Of a stretch of 64,000 bases of DNA, positions 11,390 through 24,600 are shown piece by piece. Positions within the stretch are counted from its first letter, which is position 1. Each line of letters begins with the position of its first letter. The position numbers and the translations under genes are program-made. A model generated the notes under the pieces. The model made no database searches, had not been told where the DNA came from, and was given only the letters and a program-made list of their open reading frames with translations. Where the stretch lies: the NCBI RefSeq assembly GCF_902459465.1, contig NC_047083.1:8857526-8921525 (forward strand). The letters run 5' to 3'. The DNA comes from Asterias rubens. Lineage: Eukaryota > Echinodermata > Asteroidea > Forcipulatida > Asteriidae.

Positions 11390-11650
11390 TCAACCCTCAT
11401 ACTGTGTGACCATTCAATATCACCCACTGTGGTTTTGTATGATAGATGAACCATAACTTGCTCTATGGGTGAACTACGCCAGCCTGGAATAATGATATCG
11501 TGTGGTGAATGTAACAACACAGTACACAGTCAATCTTCCTACTTTGTGACCATTTACTATCACCCCCTGTGGTTTATTATGATAGATGAACTATGCTAGC
11601 CTGTAAAATGATATCATGTGGGTTAATGCGTCGGCACAGTACACAGTCAA
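11390..11650. repeat. Two-copy ~130-bp tandem duplication in the HSPBP1 3' region
   Basis: Copies start at AGTACACAGTCAA (about 11391 and 11521), share GTGACCATT.A.TATCACCC and TATGATAGATGAAC, and are followed by a third AGTACACAGTCAAT near 11639. The duplication lies between the stop codon and the polyadenylation signal, so it is probably transcribed in the 3' UTR. Confidence 0.65.
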
Positions 11651-11777
11651 TGTGTTAAACTTTTACATCTAGGCTTGATTTTTATTTCGAGAAAATAATT
11701 TCTTTTGTAAACTCATTTATTGTTGGACAATAGTTTAAGATTGGAGGGTGTTATTGTTGTACAGTTGAATTTATGAA

Positions 11778-11783
11778 AATAAA
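11778..11783 (+). promoter_or_regulatory. Polyadenylation signal, probably HSPBP1
   Basis: AATAAA about 650 nt after the HSPBP1 stop, followed within 40 nt by a GTGTTTTGTTACTT (GT-rich) stretch. This fits an mRNA 3' end. Confidence 0.55.
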
Positions 11784-11899
11784 GAAAACTTTTAAAAATA
11801 CTTCAAAAATTGTGTTTTGTTACTTATTTGAATGCTTATGTTTTTTTGTAAACGAGTTAAATATAGAATTTTCAGCAACGAAAATATCTCAATTTTGGG

Positions 11900-12175
11900 A
11901 TGATTTTAATTAGCATAAAATAGCCGTCGCAAACCAGATATTTTTGCATAAAAAATAGTCGTTGAGTGAAGCATGTCTCTCGGCAGTAAATAGCCGTCGA
12001 TATATACAAGTTGTATGCAGAAAACGGCCATCGAAAATCATGATTTTAACTAGCACAAAATAGCCGTCGCAAACCAGTTACTTTTGCATAAAATAGTCTT
12101 TGAGTGAAGCATGTCTCTAAGCAGTAAATAGCCGTCGATATATACAAACTGTATGCAGAAAACGGCCGTCGAAAA
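11900..12175. repeat. Two-copy tandem duplication rich in TAGCCGTCG
   Basis: Two ~140-bp copies each contain ATAAAATAGCCGTCGCAAAC, GAGTGAAGCATGTCTCT, GCAGTAAATAGCCGTCGATA and GCAGAAAACGGCC. No gene is seen. The segment leads into the satellite array's left flank. Confidence 0.65.
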
Positions 12176-12281
12176 ATTATGTTACCAAGTTCTACAGTGC
12201 CCGTTAAGGATTTAGTTTTTTAAGTGGACTTGTGTGGTGACAACGCTAGTGTTTAGTATCAAGTCTACGAAATATAGGCAC

Positions 12282-12436
12282 CTGCGGTCGATTTCACAAA
12301 ACTCTTCCTAACTTAAGACTACTATTCGGGACTAAGGACGAGTCCCAAGACCCTAAAATTAATCCTAAGTTAGGACGAGTGACTCGTCCTAACTCGAGAT
12401 AAGACGAGTCATAACTCTTTGTGAAATCGACCCCAG
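12282..12436. mobile_element. MITE family D
   Basis: Ends CTGCGGTCGATTTCACAAAA and TTTGTGAAATCGACCCCAG form inverted repeats around oligo-inverted GACGAGTC and TCCTAAGTTAGGACGAGT motifs. Confidence 0.75.
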
Positions 12437-12629
12437 CCTCCTGAGCCGAGGTGTGTAGACTTGGTTCGAAGTCTGTCGATACACTATTATCAAAGTAGCG
12501 CCCTCTTGTGGATTAACCTCTCGTCATAGTGGGGGAGTTTTCCGTGGCTGATAAAATAACAACGATCTCCTCTGACTTGAAATCATGATAATAGCCCTTC
12601 TCACACTTGTGAATACTGGTCATCCTTTT
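12437..12629. other. Left flank of the satellite array
   Basis: Unique-looking sequence with GCGCCCTCTTGTGG. I see no gene or known repeat. Confidence 0.5.
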
Positions 12630-15600
12630 CACACTTTGATCGCTTTATCCCTCGATCTGCCACGGCAAAAATGCTGTTGAGAGGCTGTTGAAATCGTTAC
12701 TGAGTAACCCCGCTTACTTGAGCTTATCGCTATTAGGAAGTGTGCAAGTCGCAATAAACCTTTTAAAATCGGATGCAGGGACATGCCAGGATGACTAAGG
12801 TACAAACTGCATCTCTCTAGCATTTTTACTTCCAGAGTTATTCCAGAGCATTGCTGAAAGTTTTTAATTTTCCGGGCCTATTTTTGAGTGACTATTATTT
12901 TTGGTTGGAATCCTTACTGCGCCGTGTGTTTGTATACGTTGTATACACGCACAGTGTACGTCAATTTCTAATGGGTGCCTGCTCACTCCGTCGCTTCTAG
13001 CCCCGCCTTAAACATCGTTAGAGCATTAAGTTTTGTACGAGAGGAAAGCCCTTGAACATGGCAATCCTGTGGTGGTAAAATTTTGAAGATTGAGCATGAT
13101 ACTGGGATCGAAATTACCCGTTGTGGATTTTGTTTTTCTATCCGACAGCTCTGTGCAGAAAACTCCCACAGTGGAGGTTGTTGAAATCGTTTCTAAGCAA
13201 CCCAGCTTACTTGAGCTTTTTGCTATCAAGAAGTGTGCCAGTCGCACTAAACCTTTAAAAAATGGACGCAGGAACATGCCAGGATGACTAAGGTAAACTG
13301 CATCTCCCTAGCATTTGTTGTTCCAGAGTTATTCCAAAGCGTTGCTGAAAGTTTTTAATTGTCCGGGCCTATTTTTTGAATGACCCCTTTATTGTTGGTT
13401 GGAATCCCGACTGCGCCGTGTCTTTGTATACGTTGTATACACGCACAGTGTACGTCAATTTCTAATGGGTGCCTGCTCGCGCCGTCGCATCTGGCCCCGC
13501 CTTAAAAATCGTCAGAGCATTAAGTTTTGTACGAGAGGAAAGCCCTTGAACATGGCAATCCTGTGGTGGTAAAATTTTGAAGATTTTGAAGCTTGAGCAT
13601 GATACTGGGATCGAAATTACCCATTGTACATTGTGTTTTTCTCTCCGACAGCTCTGTGCACAAAACTCCCATAGTGGAGGTTGGTGAATCGTTTCAGAGC
13701 AACCCCGCTTACTTGAGCTTTTTTTCTACCAAGAAGTGTGCAAGTCGCCCTAAACCTTTAACAAATGGATGCAGGGACATGCCACGATGACTAAGGTACA
13801 AACTGCATCTCTCTGGCTTTTTTAGTTCCAGAGTTATTCCAGAGCATTGCTGAAAGTTTTTAATTGTCCGGGCCTATTTTTTGAATGACTATTAGTTTTG
13901 GTTGGGTTCCCTGACTGCGCCGTGTGTTTGTGTACATTGTATACACGCACAGTGTACGTCAATTTCTAATGGGTGCCTGCTCACGCCGTCGCATCTAGCC
14001 CCGCCTTAAAAATCGTCAGAGCATTATGTTTTGTACGAGAGGAAAGCCCTTGAACATGGCAATCCTCTGGTGGTAAAATTTTGAAGATTGAGCATGATAT
14101 GGGATCGAAATTACCCGGTTTACATTTTGTTTTTTTCTCCGACAGCTCTGTGCACAAAACTCCCATAGTGGAGGTTGTTGAAATCGTTTCTGAGCCACCC
14201 CGCTTACTTGAGCTTTTTCTATCAAGAAGTGTGCAAGTCGCCCTAAACCTTTAACAAATGGATGCAGGGACATGCCACGATGACTAAGGTACAAACTGCA
14301 TCTCTCTGGCTTTTTTAGTTCCAGAGTTATTCCAGAGCATTGCTGAAAGTTTTTAATTGTCCGGGCCTATTTTTTGAATGACTATTATTTTTGGTTGGGT
14401 TCCCTGACTGCGCCGTGTGTTTGTGTACATTGTATACACGCACAGTGTACGTCAATTTCTAATGGGTGCCTGCTCACGCCGTCGCATCTAGCCCCGCCTT
14501 AAAAATCGTCAGAGCATTATGTTTTGTACGAGAGGAAAGCCCTTGAACATGGCAATCCTCTGGTGGTAAAATTTTGAAGATTGAGCATGATATGGGATCG
14601 AAATTACCCGGTTTACATTTTGTTTTTTTCTCCGACAGCTCTGTGCACAAAACTCCCATAGTGAAGGTTGTTGAAATCGTTTCTGAGCCACCCCGCTTAC
14701 TTGAGCTTTTTTCTATCAAGAAGTGTGCAAGTCGCCCTAAACCTTTAACAAATGGATGCAGGGACATGCCACGATGACTAAGGTACAAACTGCATCTCTC
14801 TGGCTTTTTTAGTTCCAGAGTTATTCCAGAGCATTGCTGAAAGTTTTTAATTGTCCGGGCCTATTTTTTGAATGACTATTATTTTTGGTTGGGTTCCCTG
14901 ACTGCGCCGTGTGTTTGTGTACATTGTATACACGCACAGTGTACGTCAATTTCTAATGGGTGCCTGCTCACGCCGTCGCATCTAGCCCCGCCTTAAAAAT
15001 CGTCAGAGCATTAAGTTTTGTACGAGAGGAAAGCCCTTGAACATGGCAATCCTGTGGTGGTAAAATTTTGAAGATTTTGAAGCTTGAGCATGATACTGGG
15101 ACCGAAATTACCCATTGTACATTTTGTTTTTCTCTCCGACAGCTCTGTGCACAAAACTCCCATAGTGGAGGTTGTTGAAATCGTTTCTGAGCAACCCCGC
15201 TTACTTGAGCTTTTTTCTATCAAGAAGTGTGCAAGTCGCCCTAAACCTTTAACAAATGGATGCAGGGACATGCCACGATGACTAAGGTACAAACTGCATC
15301 TCTCTGGCTTTTTTAGTTCCAGAGTTATTCCAGAGCATTGCTGAAAGTTTTTAATTGTCCGGGCCTATTTTTTGAATGACTATTATTTTTGGTTGGGTTC
15401 CCTGACTGCGCCGTGTGTTTGTGTACATTGTATACACGCACAGTGTACGTCAATTTCTAATGGGTGCCTGCTCACGCCGTCGCATCTAGCCCCGCCTTAA
15501 AAATCGTCAGAGCATTATGTTTTGTACGAGAGGAAAGCCCTTGAACATGGCAATCCTCTGGTGGTAAAATTTTGAAGATTGAGCATGATATGGGATCGAA

Positions 15601-18600
15601 ATTACCCGGTTTACATTTTGTTTTTTTCTCCGACAGCTCTGTGCACAAAACTCCCATAGTGGAGGTTGTTGAAATCGTTTCTGAGCCACCCCGCTTACTT
15701 GAGCTTTTTCCTATCAAGAAGTGTGCAAGTCGCCCTAAACCTTTAACAAATGGATGCAGGGACATGCCACGATGACTAAGGTACAAACTGCATCTCTGTG
15801 GCATTTTTAGTTCCAGAGTTATTCCAGAGCATTGCTGAAAGTTTTTAATTGTCCGGGCCTATTTTTGAATGACTATTATTTTTGGTTGGGTTCCCTGACT
15901 GCGCCGTGTGTTTGTGTACATTGTATACACGCACAGTGTACGTCAATTTCTAATGGGTGCCTGCTCACGCCGTCGCATCTAGCCCCGCCTTAAAAATCGT
16001 CAGAGCATTATGTTTTGTACGAGAGGAAAGCCCTTGAACATGGCAATCCTGTGGTGGTAAAATTTTGAAGATTGAGCATGATATGGGATCGAAATTACCC
16101 GGTTTACATTTTGTTTTTTCTCCGACAGCTCTGTGCACAAAACTCCCATAGTGGAGGTTGTTGAAATCGTTTCTGAGCAACCCCGCTTACTTGAGCTTTT
16201 TCCTATCAAGAAGTGTGCAAGTCGCCCTAAACCTTTAACAAATGGATGCAGGGACATGCCACGATGACTAAGGTACAAACTGCATCTCTCTGGCTTTTTT
16301 AGTTCCAGAGTTATTCCAGAGCATTGCTGAAAGTTTTTAATTGTCCGGGCCTATTTTTTGAATGACTATTATTTTTGGTTGGGTTCCCTGACTGCGCCGT
16401 GTGTTTGTGTACATTGTATACACGCACAGTGTACGTCAATTTCTAATGGGTGCCTGCTCACGCCGTCGCATCTAGCCCCGCCTTAAAAATCGTCAGAGCA
16501 TTATGTTTTGTACGAGAGGAAAGCCCTTGAACATGGCAATCCTCTGGTGGTAAAATTTTGAAGATTGAGCATGATATGGGATCGAAATTACCCGGTTTAC
16601 ATTTTGTTTTTTTCTCCGACAGCTCTGTGCACAAAACTCCCATAGTGGAGGTTGTTGAAATCGTTTCTGAGCCACCCCGCTTACTTGAGCTTTTTCCTAT
16701 CAAGAAGTGTGCAAGTCGCCCTAAACCTTTAACAAATGGATGCAGGGACATGCCACGATGACTAAGGTACAAACTGCATCTCTCTGGCATTTTTAGTTCC
16801 AGAGTTATTCCAGAGCATTGCTGAAAGTTTTTAATTGTCCGGGCCTATTTTTTGAATGACTATTAGTTTTGGTTGGGTTCCCTGACTGCGCCGTGTGTTT
16901 GTGTACATTGTATACACGCACAGTGTACGTCAATTTCTAATGGGTGCCTGCTCACGCCGTCGCATCTAGCCCCGCCTTAAAAATCGTCAGAGCATTATGT
17001 TTTGTACGAGAGGAAAGCCCTTGAACATGGCAATCCTCTGGTGGTAAAATTTTGAAGATTGAGCATGATATGGGATCGAAATTACCCGGTTTACATTTTG
17101 TTTTTTTCTCCGACAGCTCTGTGCACAAAACTCCCATAGTGGAGGTTGTTGAAATCGTTTCTGAGCAACCCCGCTTACTTGAGCTTTTTCCTATCAAGAA
17201 GTGTGCAAGTCGCCCTAAACCTTTAACAAATGGATGCAGGGACATGCCACGATGACTAAGGTACAAACTGCATCTCTGTGGCTTTTTTAGTTCCAGAGTT
17301 ATTCCAGAGCATTGCTGAAAGTTTTTAATTGTCCGGGCCTATTTTTGAATGACTATTATTTTTGGTTGGGTTCCCTGACTGCGCCGTGTGTTTGTGTACA
17401 TTGTATACACGCACAGTGTACGTCAATTTCTAATGGGTGCCTGCTCACGCCGTCGCATCTAGCCCCGCCTTAAAAATCGTCAGAGCATTATGTTTTGTAC
17501 GAGAGGAAAGCCCTTAAACATGGCAATCCTGTGGTGGTAAAATTTTGAAGATTGAGCATGATATGGGATCGAAATTACCCGGTTTACATTTTGTTTTTTT
17601 CTCCGACAGCTCTGTGCACAAAACTCCCATAGTGGAGGTTGTTGAAATCGTTTCTGAGCAACCCCGCTTACTTGAGCTTTTTTCTATCAAGAAGTGTGCA
17701 AGTCGCCCTAAACCTTTAACAAATGGATGCAGGGACATGCCACGATGACTAAGGTACAAACTGCATCTCTGCTGGCTTTTTAGTTCCAGAGTTATTCCAG
17801 AGCATTGCTGAAAGTTTTTAATTGTCCGGGCCTATTTTTGAATGACTATTATTTTTGGTTGGGTTCCCTGACTGCGCCGTGTGTTTGTGTACATTGTATA
17901 CACGCACAGTGTACGTCAATTTCTAATGGGTGCCTGCTCACGCCGTCGCATCTAGCCCCGCCTTAAAAATCGTCAGAGCATTAAGTTTTGTACGAGAGGA
18001 AAGCCCTTGAACATGGCAATCCTGTGGTGGTAAAATTTTGAAGATTTTGAAGCTTGAGCATGATACTGGGACCGAAATTACCCATTGTACATTTTGTTTT
18101 TCTCTCCGACAGCTCTGTGCACAAAACTCCCATAGTGAAGGTTGTTGAAATCGTTTCTGAGCAACCCCGCTTACTTGAGCTTTTTTCTATCAAGAAGTGT
18201 GCAAGTCGCCCTAAACCTTTAACAAATGGATGCAGGGACATGCCACGATGACTAAGGTACAAACTGCATCTCTCTGGCTTTTTTAGTTCCAGAGTTATTC
18301 CAGAGCATTGCTGAAAGTTTTTAATTGTCCGGGCCTATTTTTGAATGACTATTATTTTTGGTTGGGTTCCCTGACTGCGCCGTGTGTTTGTGTACATTGT
18401 ATACACGCACAGTGTACGTCAATTTCTAATGGGTGCCTGCTCACGCCGTCGCATCTAGCCCCGCCTTAAAAATCGTCAGAGCATTAAGTTTTGTACGAGA
18501 GGAAAGCCCTTAAACATGGCAATCCTCTGGTGGTAAAATTTTGAAGATTGAGCATGATATGGGATCGAAATTACCCGGTTTACATTTTGTTTTTTTCTCC

Positions 18601-21600
18601 GACAGCTCTGTGCACAAAACTCCCATAGTGGAGGTTGTTGAAATCGTTTCTGAGCAACCCCGCTTACTTGAGCTTTTTTCTATCAAGAAGTGTGCAAGTC
18701 GCCCTAAACCTTTAACAAATGGATGCAGGGACATGCCACGATGACTAAGGTACAAACTGCATCTCTCTGGCTTTTTTAGTTCCAGAGTTATTCCAGAGCA
18801 TTGCTGAAAGTTTTTAATTGTCCGGGCCTATTTTTTGAATGACTATTATTTTTGGTTGGGTTCCCTGACTGCGCCGTGTGTTTGTGTACATTGTATACAC
18901 GCACAGTGTACGTCAATTTCTAATGGGTGCCTGCTCACGCCGTCGCATCTAGCCCCGCCTTAAAAATCGTCAGAGCATTAAGTTTTGTACGAGAGGAAAG
19001 CCCTTGAACATGGCAATCCTGTGGTGGTAAAATTTTGAAGCTTGAGCATGATACTGGGATCGAAATTACCCATTGTACATTTTGTTTTTCTCTCCGACAG
19101 CTCTGTGCACAAAACTCCCATAGTGAAGGTTGTTGAAATCGTTTCTGAGCAACCCCGCTTAATTGAGCTTTTTTCTATCAAGAAGTGTGCAAGTCGCCCT
19201 AAACCTTTAACAAATGGATGCAGGGACATGCCACGGATGACTAAGGTACAAACTGCATCTCTCTGGCTTTTTTAGTTCCAGAGTTATTCCAGAGCATTGC
19301 TGAAAGTTTTTAATTGTCCGGGCCTATTTTTGAATGACTATTATTTTTGGTTGGGTTCCCTGACTGCGCCGTGTGTTTGTGTACATTGTATACACGCACA
19401 GTGTACGTCAATTTCTAATGGGTGCCTGCTCACGCCGTCGCATCTAGCCCCGCCTTAAAAATCGTCAGAGCATTAAGTTTTGTACGAGAGGAAAGCCCTT
19501 GAACATGGCAATCCTCTGGTGGTAAAATTTTGAAGATTGAGCATGATATGGGATCGAAATTACCCGGTTTACATTTTGTTTTTTTCTCCGACAGCTCTGT
19601 GCACAAAACTCCCATAGTGGAGGTTGTTGAAATCGTTTCTGAGCAACCCCGCTTACTTGAGCTTTTTTCTATCAAGAAGTGTGCAAGTCGCCCTAAACCT
19701 TTAACAAATGGATGCAGGGACATGCCACGATGACTAAGGTACAAACTGCATCTCTGTGGCATTTTTAGTTCCAGAGTTATTCCAGAGCATTGCTGAAAGT
19801 TTTTAATTGTCCGGGCCTATATTTTGAATGACTATTATTTTTGGTTGGGTTCCCTGACTGCGCCGTGTGTTTGTGTACATTGTATACACGCACAGTGTAC
19901 GTCAATTTCTAATGGGTGCCTGCTCACGCCGTCGCATCTAGCCCCGCCTTAAAAATCGTCAGAGCATTAAGTTTTGTACGAGAGGAAAGCCCTTGAACAT
20001 GGCAATCCTGTGGTGGTAAAATTTTGAAGCTTGAGCATGATACTGGGACCGAAATTACCCATTGTACATTTTGTTTTTCTCTCCGACAGCTCTGTGCACA
20101 AAACTCCCATAGTGGAGGTTGTTGAAATCGTTTCTGAGCAACCCCGCTTACTTGAGCTTTTTTCTATCAAGAAGTGTGCAAGTCGCCCTAAACCTTTAAC
20201 AAATGGATGCAGGGACATGCCACGATGACTAAGGTACAAACTGCATCTCTCTGGCTTTTTTAGTTCCAGAGTTATTCCAGAGCATTGCTGAAAGTTTTTA
20301 ATTGTCCGGGCCTATTTTTTGAATGACTATTATTTTTGGTTGGGTTCCCTGACTGCGCCGTGTGTTTGTGTACATTGTATACACGCACAGTGTACGTCAA
20401 TTTCTAATGGGTGCCTGCTCACGCCGTCGCATCTAGCCCCGCCTTAAAAATCGTCAGAGCATTAAGTTTTGTACGAGAGGAAAGCCCTTGAACATGGCAA
20501 TCCTCTGGTGGTAAAATTTTGAAGATTGAGCATGATATGGGATCGAAATTACCCGGTTTACATTTTGTTTTTTTCTCCGACAGCTCTGTGCACAAAACTC
20601 CCATAGTGGAGGTTGTTGAAATCGTTTCTGAGCAACCCCGCTTACTTGAGCTTTTTTCTATCAAGAAGTGTGCAAGTCGCCCTAAACCTTTAACAAATGG
20701 ATGCAGGGACATGCCACGATGACTAAGGTACAAACTGCATCTCTCTGGCTTTTTTAGTTCCAGAGTTATTCCAGAGCATTGCTGAAAGTTTTTAATTGTC
20801 CGGGCCTATTTTTTGAATGACTATTATTTTTGGTTGGGTTCCCTGACTGCGCCGTGTGTTTGTGTACATTGTATACACGCACAGTGTACGTCAATTTCTA
20901 ATGGGTGCCTGCTCACGCCGTCGCATCTAGCCCCGCCTTAAAAATCGTCAGAGCATTAAGTTTTGTACGAGAGGAAAGCCCTTGAACATGGCAATCCTCT
21001 GGTGGTAAAATTTTGAAGATTGAGCATGATATGGGATCGAAATTACCCGGTTTACATTTTGTTTTTTTCTCCGACAGCTCTGTGCACAAAACTCCCATAG
21101 TGGAGGTTGTTGAAATCGTTTCTGAGCAACCCCGCTTACTTGAGCTTTTTTCTATCAAGAAGTGTGCAAGTCGCCCTAAACCTTTAACAAATGGATGCAG
21201 GGACATGCCACGATGACTAAGGTACAAACTGCATCTCTGTGGCATTTTTAGTTCCAGAGTTATTCCAGAGCATTGCTGAAAGTTTTTAATTGTCCGGGCC
21301 TATATTTTGAATGACTATTATTTTTGGTTGGGTTCCCTGACTGCGCCGTGTGTTTGTGTACATTGTATACACGCACAGTGTACGTCAATTTCTAATGGGT
21401 GCCTGCTCACGCCGTCGCATCTAGCCCCGCCTTAAAAATCGTCAGAGCATTAAGTTTTGTACGAGAGGAAAGCCCTTGAACATGGCAATCCTGTGGTGGT
21501 AAAATTTTGAAGATTGAGCATGATATGGGATCGAAATTACCCGGTTTACATTTTGTTTTTTTCTCCGACAGCTCTGTGCACAAAACTCCCATAGTGGAGG

Positions 21601-24600
21601 TTGTTGAAATCGTTTCTGAGCAACCCCGCTTACTTGAGCTTTTTTCTATCAAGAAGTGTGCAAGTCGCCCTAAACCTTTAACAAATGGATGCAGGGACAT
21701 GCCACGATGACTAAGGTACAAACTGCATCTCTCTGGCTTTTTTAGTTCCAGAGTTATTCCAGAGCATTGCTGAAAGTTTTTAATTGTCCGGGCCTATTTT
21801 TTGAATGACTATTATTTTTGGTTGGGTTCCCTGACTGCGCCGTGTGTTTGTGTACATTGTATACACGCACAGTGTACGTCAATTTCTAATGGGTGCCTGC
21901 TCACGCCGTCGCATCTAGCCCCGCCTTAAAAATCGTCAGAGCATTAAGTTTTGTACGAGAGGAAAGCCCTTGAACATGGCAATCCTGTGGTGGTAAAATT
22001 TTGAAGATTGAGCATGATATGGGATCGAAATTACCCGGTTTACATTTTGTTTTTTTTCTCCGACAGCTCTGTGCACAAAACTCCCATAGTGGAGGTTGTT
22101 GAAATCGTTTCTGAGCAACCCCGCTTACTTGAGCTTTTTTCTATCAAGAAGTGTGCAAGTCGCCCTAAACCTTTAACAAATGGATGCAGGGACATGCCAC
22201 GATGACTAAGGTACAAACTGCATCTCTGTGGCATTTTTAGTTCCAGAGTTATTCCAGAGCATTGCTGAAAGTTTTTAATTGTCCGGGCCTATTTTTTGAA
22301 TGACTATTATTTTTGGTTGGGTTCCCTGACTGCGCCGTGTGTTTGTGTACATTGTATACACGCACAGTGTACGTCAATTTCTAATGGGTGCCTGCTCACG
22401 CCGTCGCATCTAGCCCCGCCTTAAAAATCGTCAGAGCATTAAGTTTTGTACGAGAGGAAAGCCCTTGAACATGGCAATCCTCTGGTGGTAAAATTTTGAA
22501 GATTGAGCATGATATGGGATCGAAATTACCCGGTTTACATTTTGTTTTTTCTCCGACAGCTCTGTGCACAAAACTCCCATAGTGGAGGTTGTTGAAATCG
22601 TTTCTGAGCAACCCCGCTTACTTGAGCTTTTTCTATCAAGAAGTGTGCAAGTCGCCCTAAACCTTTAACAAATGGATGCAGGGACATGCCACGATGACTA
22701 AGGTACAAACTGCATCTCTCTGGCATTTTTAGTTCCAGAGTTATTCCAGAGCATTGCTGAAAGTTTTTAATTGTCCGGGCCTATTTTTTGAATGACTATT
22801 ATTTTTGGTTGGGTTCCCTGACTGCGCCGTGTGTTTGTGTACATTGTATACACGCACAGTGTACGTCAATTTCTAATGGGTGCCTGCTCACGCCGTCGCA
22901 TCTAGCCCCGCCTTAAAAATCGTCAGAGCATTAAGTTTTGTACGAGAGGAAAGCCCTTGAACATGGCAATCCTCTGGTGGTAAAATTTTGAAGATTGAGC
23001 ATGATATGGGATCGAAATTACCCGGTTTACATTTTGTTTTTTTCTCCGACAGCTCTGTGCACAAAACTCCCATAGTGGAGGTTGTTGAAATCGTTTCTGA
23101 GCAACCCCGCTTACTTGAGCTTTTTTCTATCAAGAAGTGTGCAAGTCGCCCTAAACCTTTAACAAATGGATGCAGGGACATGCCACGATGACTAAGGTAC
23201 AAACTGCATCTCTGTGGCATTTTTAGTTCCAGAGTTATTCCAGAGCATTGCTGAAAGTTTTTAATTGTCCGGGCCTATTTTTTGAATGACTATTATTTTT
23301 GGTTGGGTTCCCTGACTGCGCCGTGTGTTTGTGTACATTGTATACACGCACAGTGTACGTCAATTTCTAATGGGTGCCTGCTCACGCCGTCGCATCTAGC
23401 CCCGCCTTAAAAATCGTCAGAGCATTAAGTTTTGTACGAGAGGAAAGCCCTTAAACATGGCAATCCTCTGGTGGTAAAATTTTGAAGATTGAGCATGATA
23501 TGGGATCGAAATTACCCGGTTTACATTTTGTTTTTTTCTCCGACAGCTCTGTGCACAAAACTCCCATAGTGGAGGTTGTTGAAATCGTTTCTGAGCAACC
23601 CCGCTTACTTGAGCTTTTTTCTATCAAGAAGTGTGCAAGTCGCCCTAAACCTTTAACAAATGGATGCAGGGACATGCCACGATGACTAAGGTACAAACTG
23701 CATCTCTCTGGATTTTTTAGTTCCAGAGTTATTCCAGAGCATTGCTGAAAGTTTTTAATTGTCCGGGCCTATTTTTGAATGACTATTATTTTTGGTTGGG
23801 TTCCCTGACTGCGCCGTGTGTTTGTGTACATTGTATACACGCACAGTGTACGTCAATTTCTAATGGGTGCCTGCTCACGCCGTCGCATCTAGCCCCGCCT
23901 TAAAAATCGTCAGAGCATTAAGTTTTGTACGAGAGGAAAGCCCTTGAACATGGCAATCCTGTGGTGGTAAAATTTTGAAGATTGAGCATGATACTGGGAT
24001 CGAAATTACCCATTGTACATTTTGTTTTTCTCTCCGACAGCTCTGTGCACAAAACTCCCATAGTGGAGGTTGTTGAAATCGTTTCTGAGCAACCCCGCTT
24101 ACTTGAGCTTTTTTCTATCAAGAAGTGTGCAAGTCGCCCTAAACCTTTAACAAATGGATGCAGGGACATGCCACGATGACTAAGGTACAAACTGCATCTC
24201 TCTGGCTTTTTAGTTCCAGAGTTATTCCAGAGCATTGCTGAAAGTTTTTAATTGTCCGGGCCTATTTTTTGAATGACTATTAGTTTTGGTTGGGTTCCCT
24301 GACTGCGCCGTGTGTTTGTGTACATTGTATACACGCACAGTGTACGTCAATTTCTAATGGGTGCCTGCTCACGCCGTCGCATCTAGCCCCGCCTTAAAAA
24401 TCGTCAGAGCATTAAGTTTTGTACGAGAGGAAAGCCCTTGAACATGGCAATCCTCTGGTGGTAAAATTTTGAAGATTGAGCATGATATGGGATCGAAATT
24501 ACCCGGTTTACATTTTGTTTTTTTCTCCGACAGCTCTGTGCACAAAACTCCCATAGTGGAGGTTGTTGAAATCGTTTCTGAGCAACCCCGCTTACTTGAG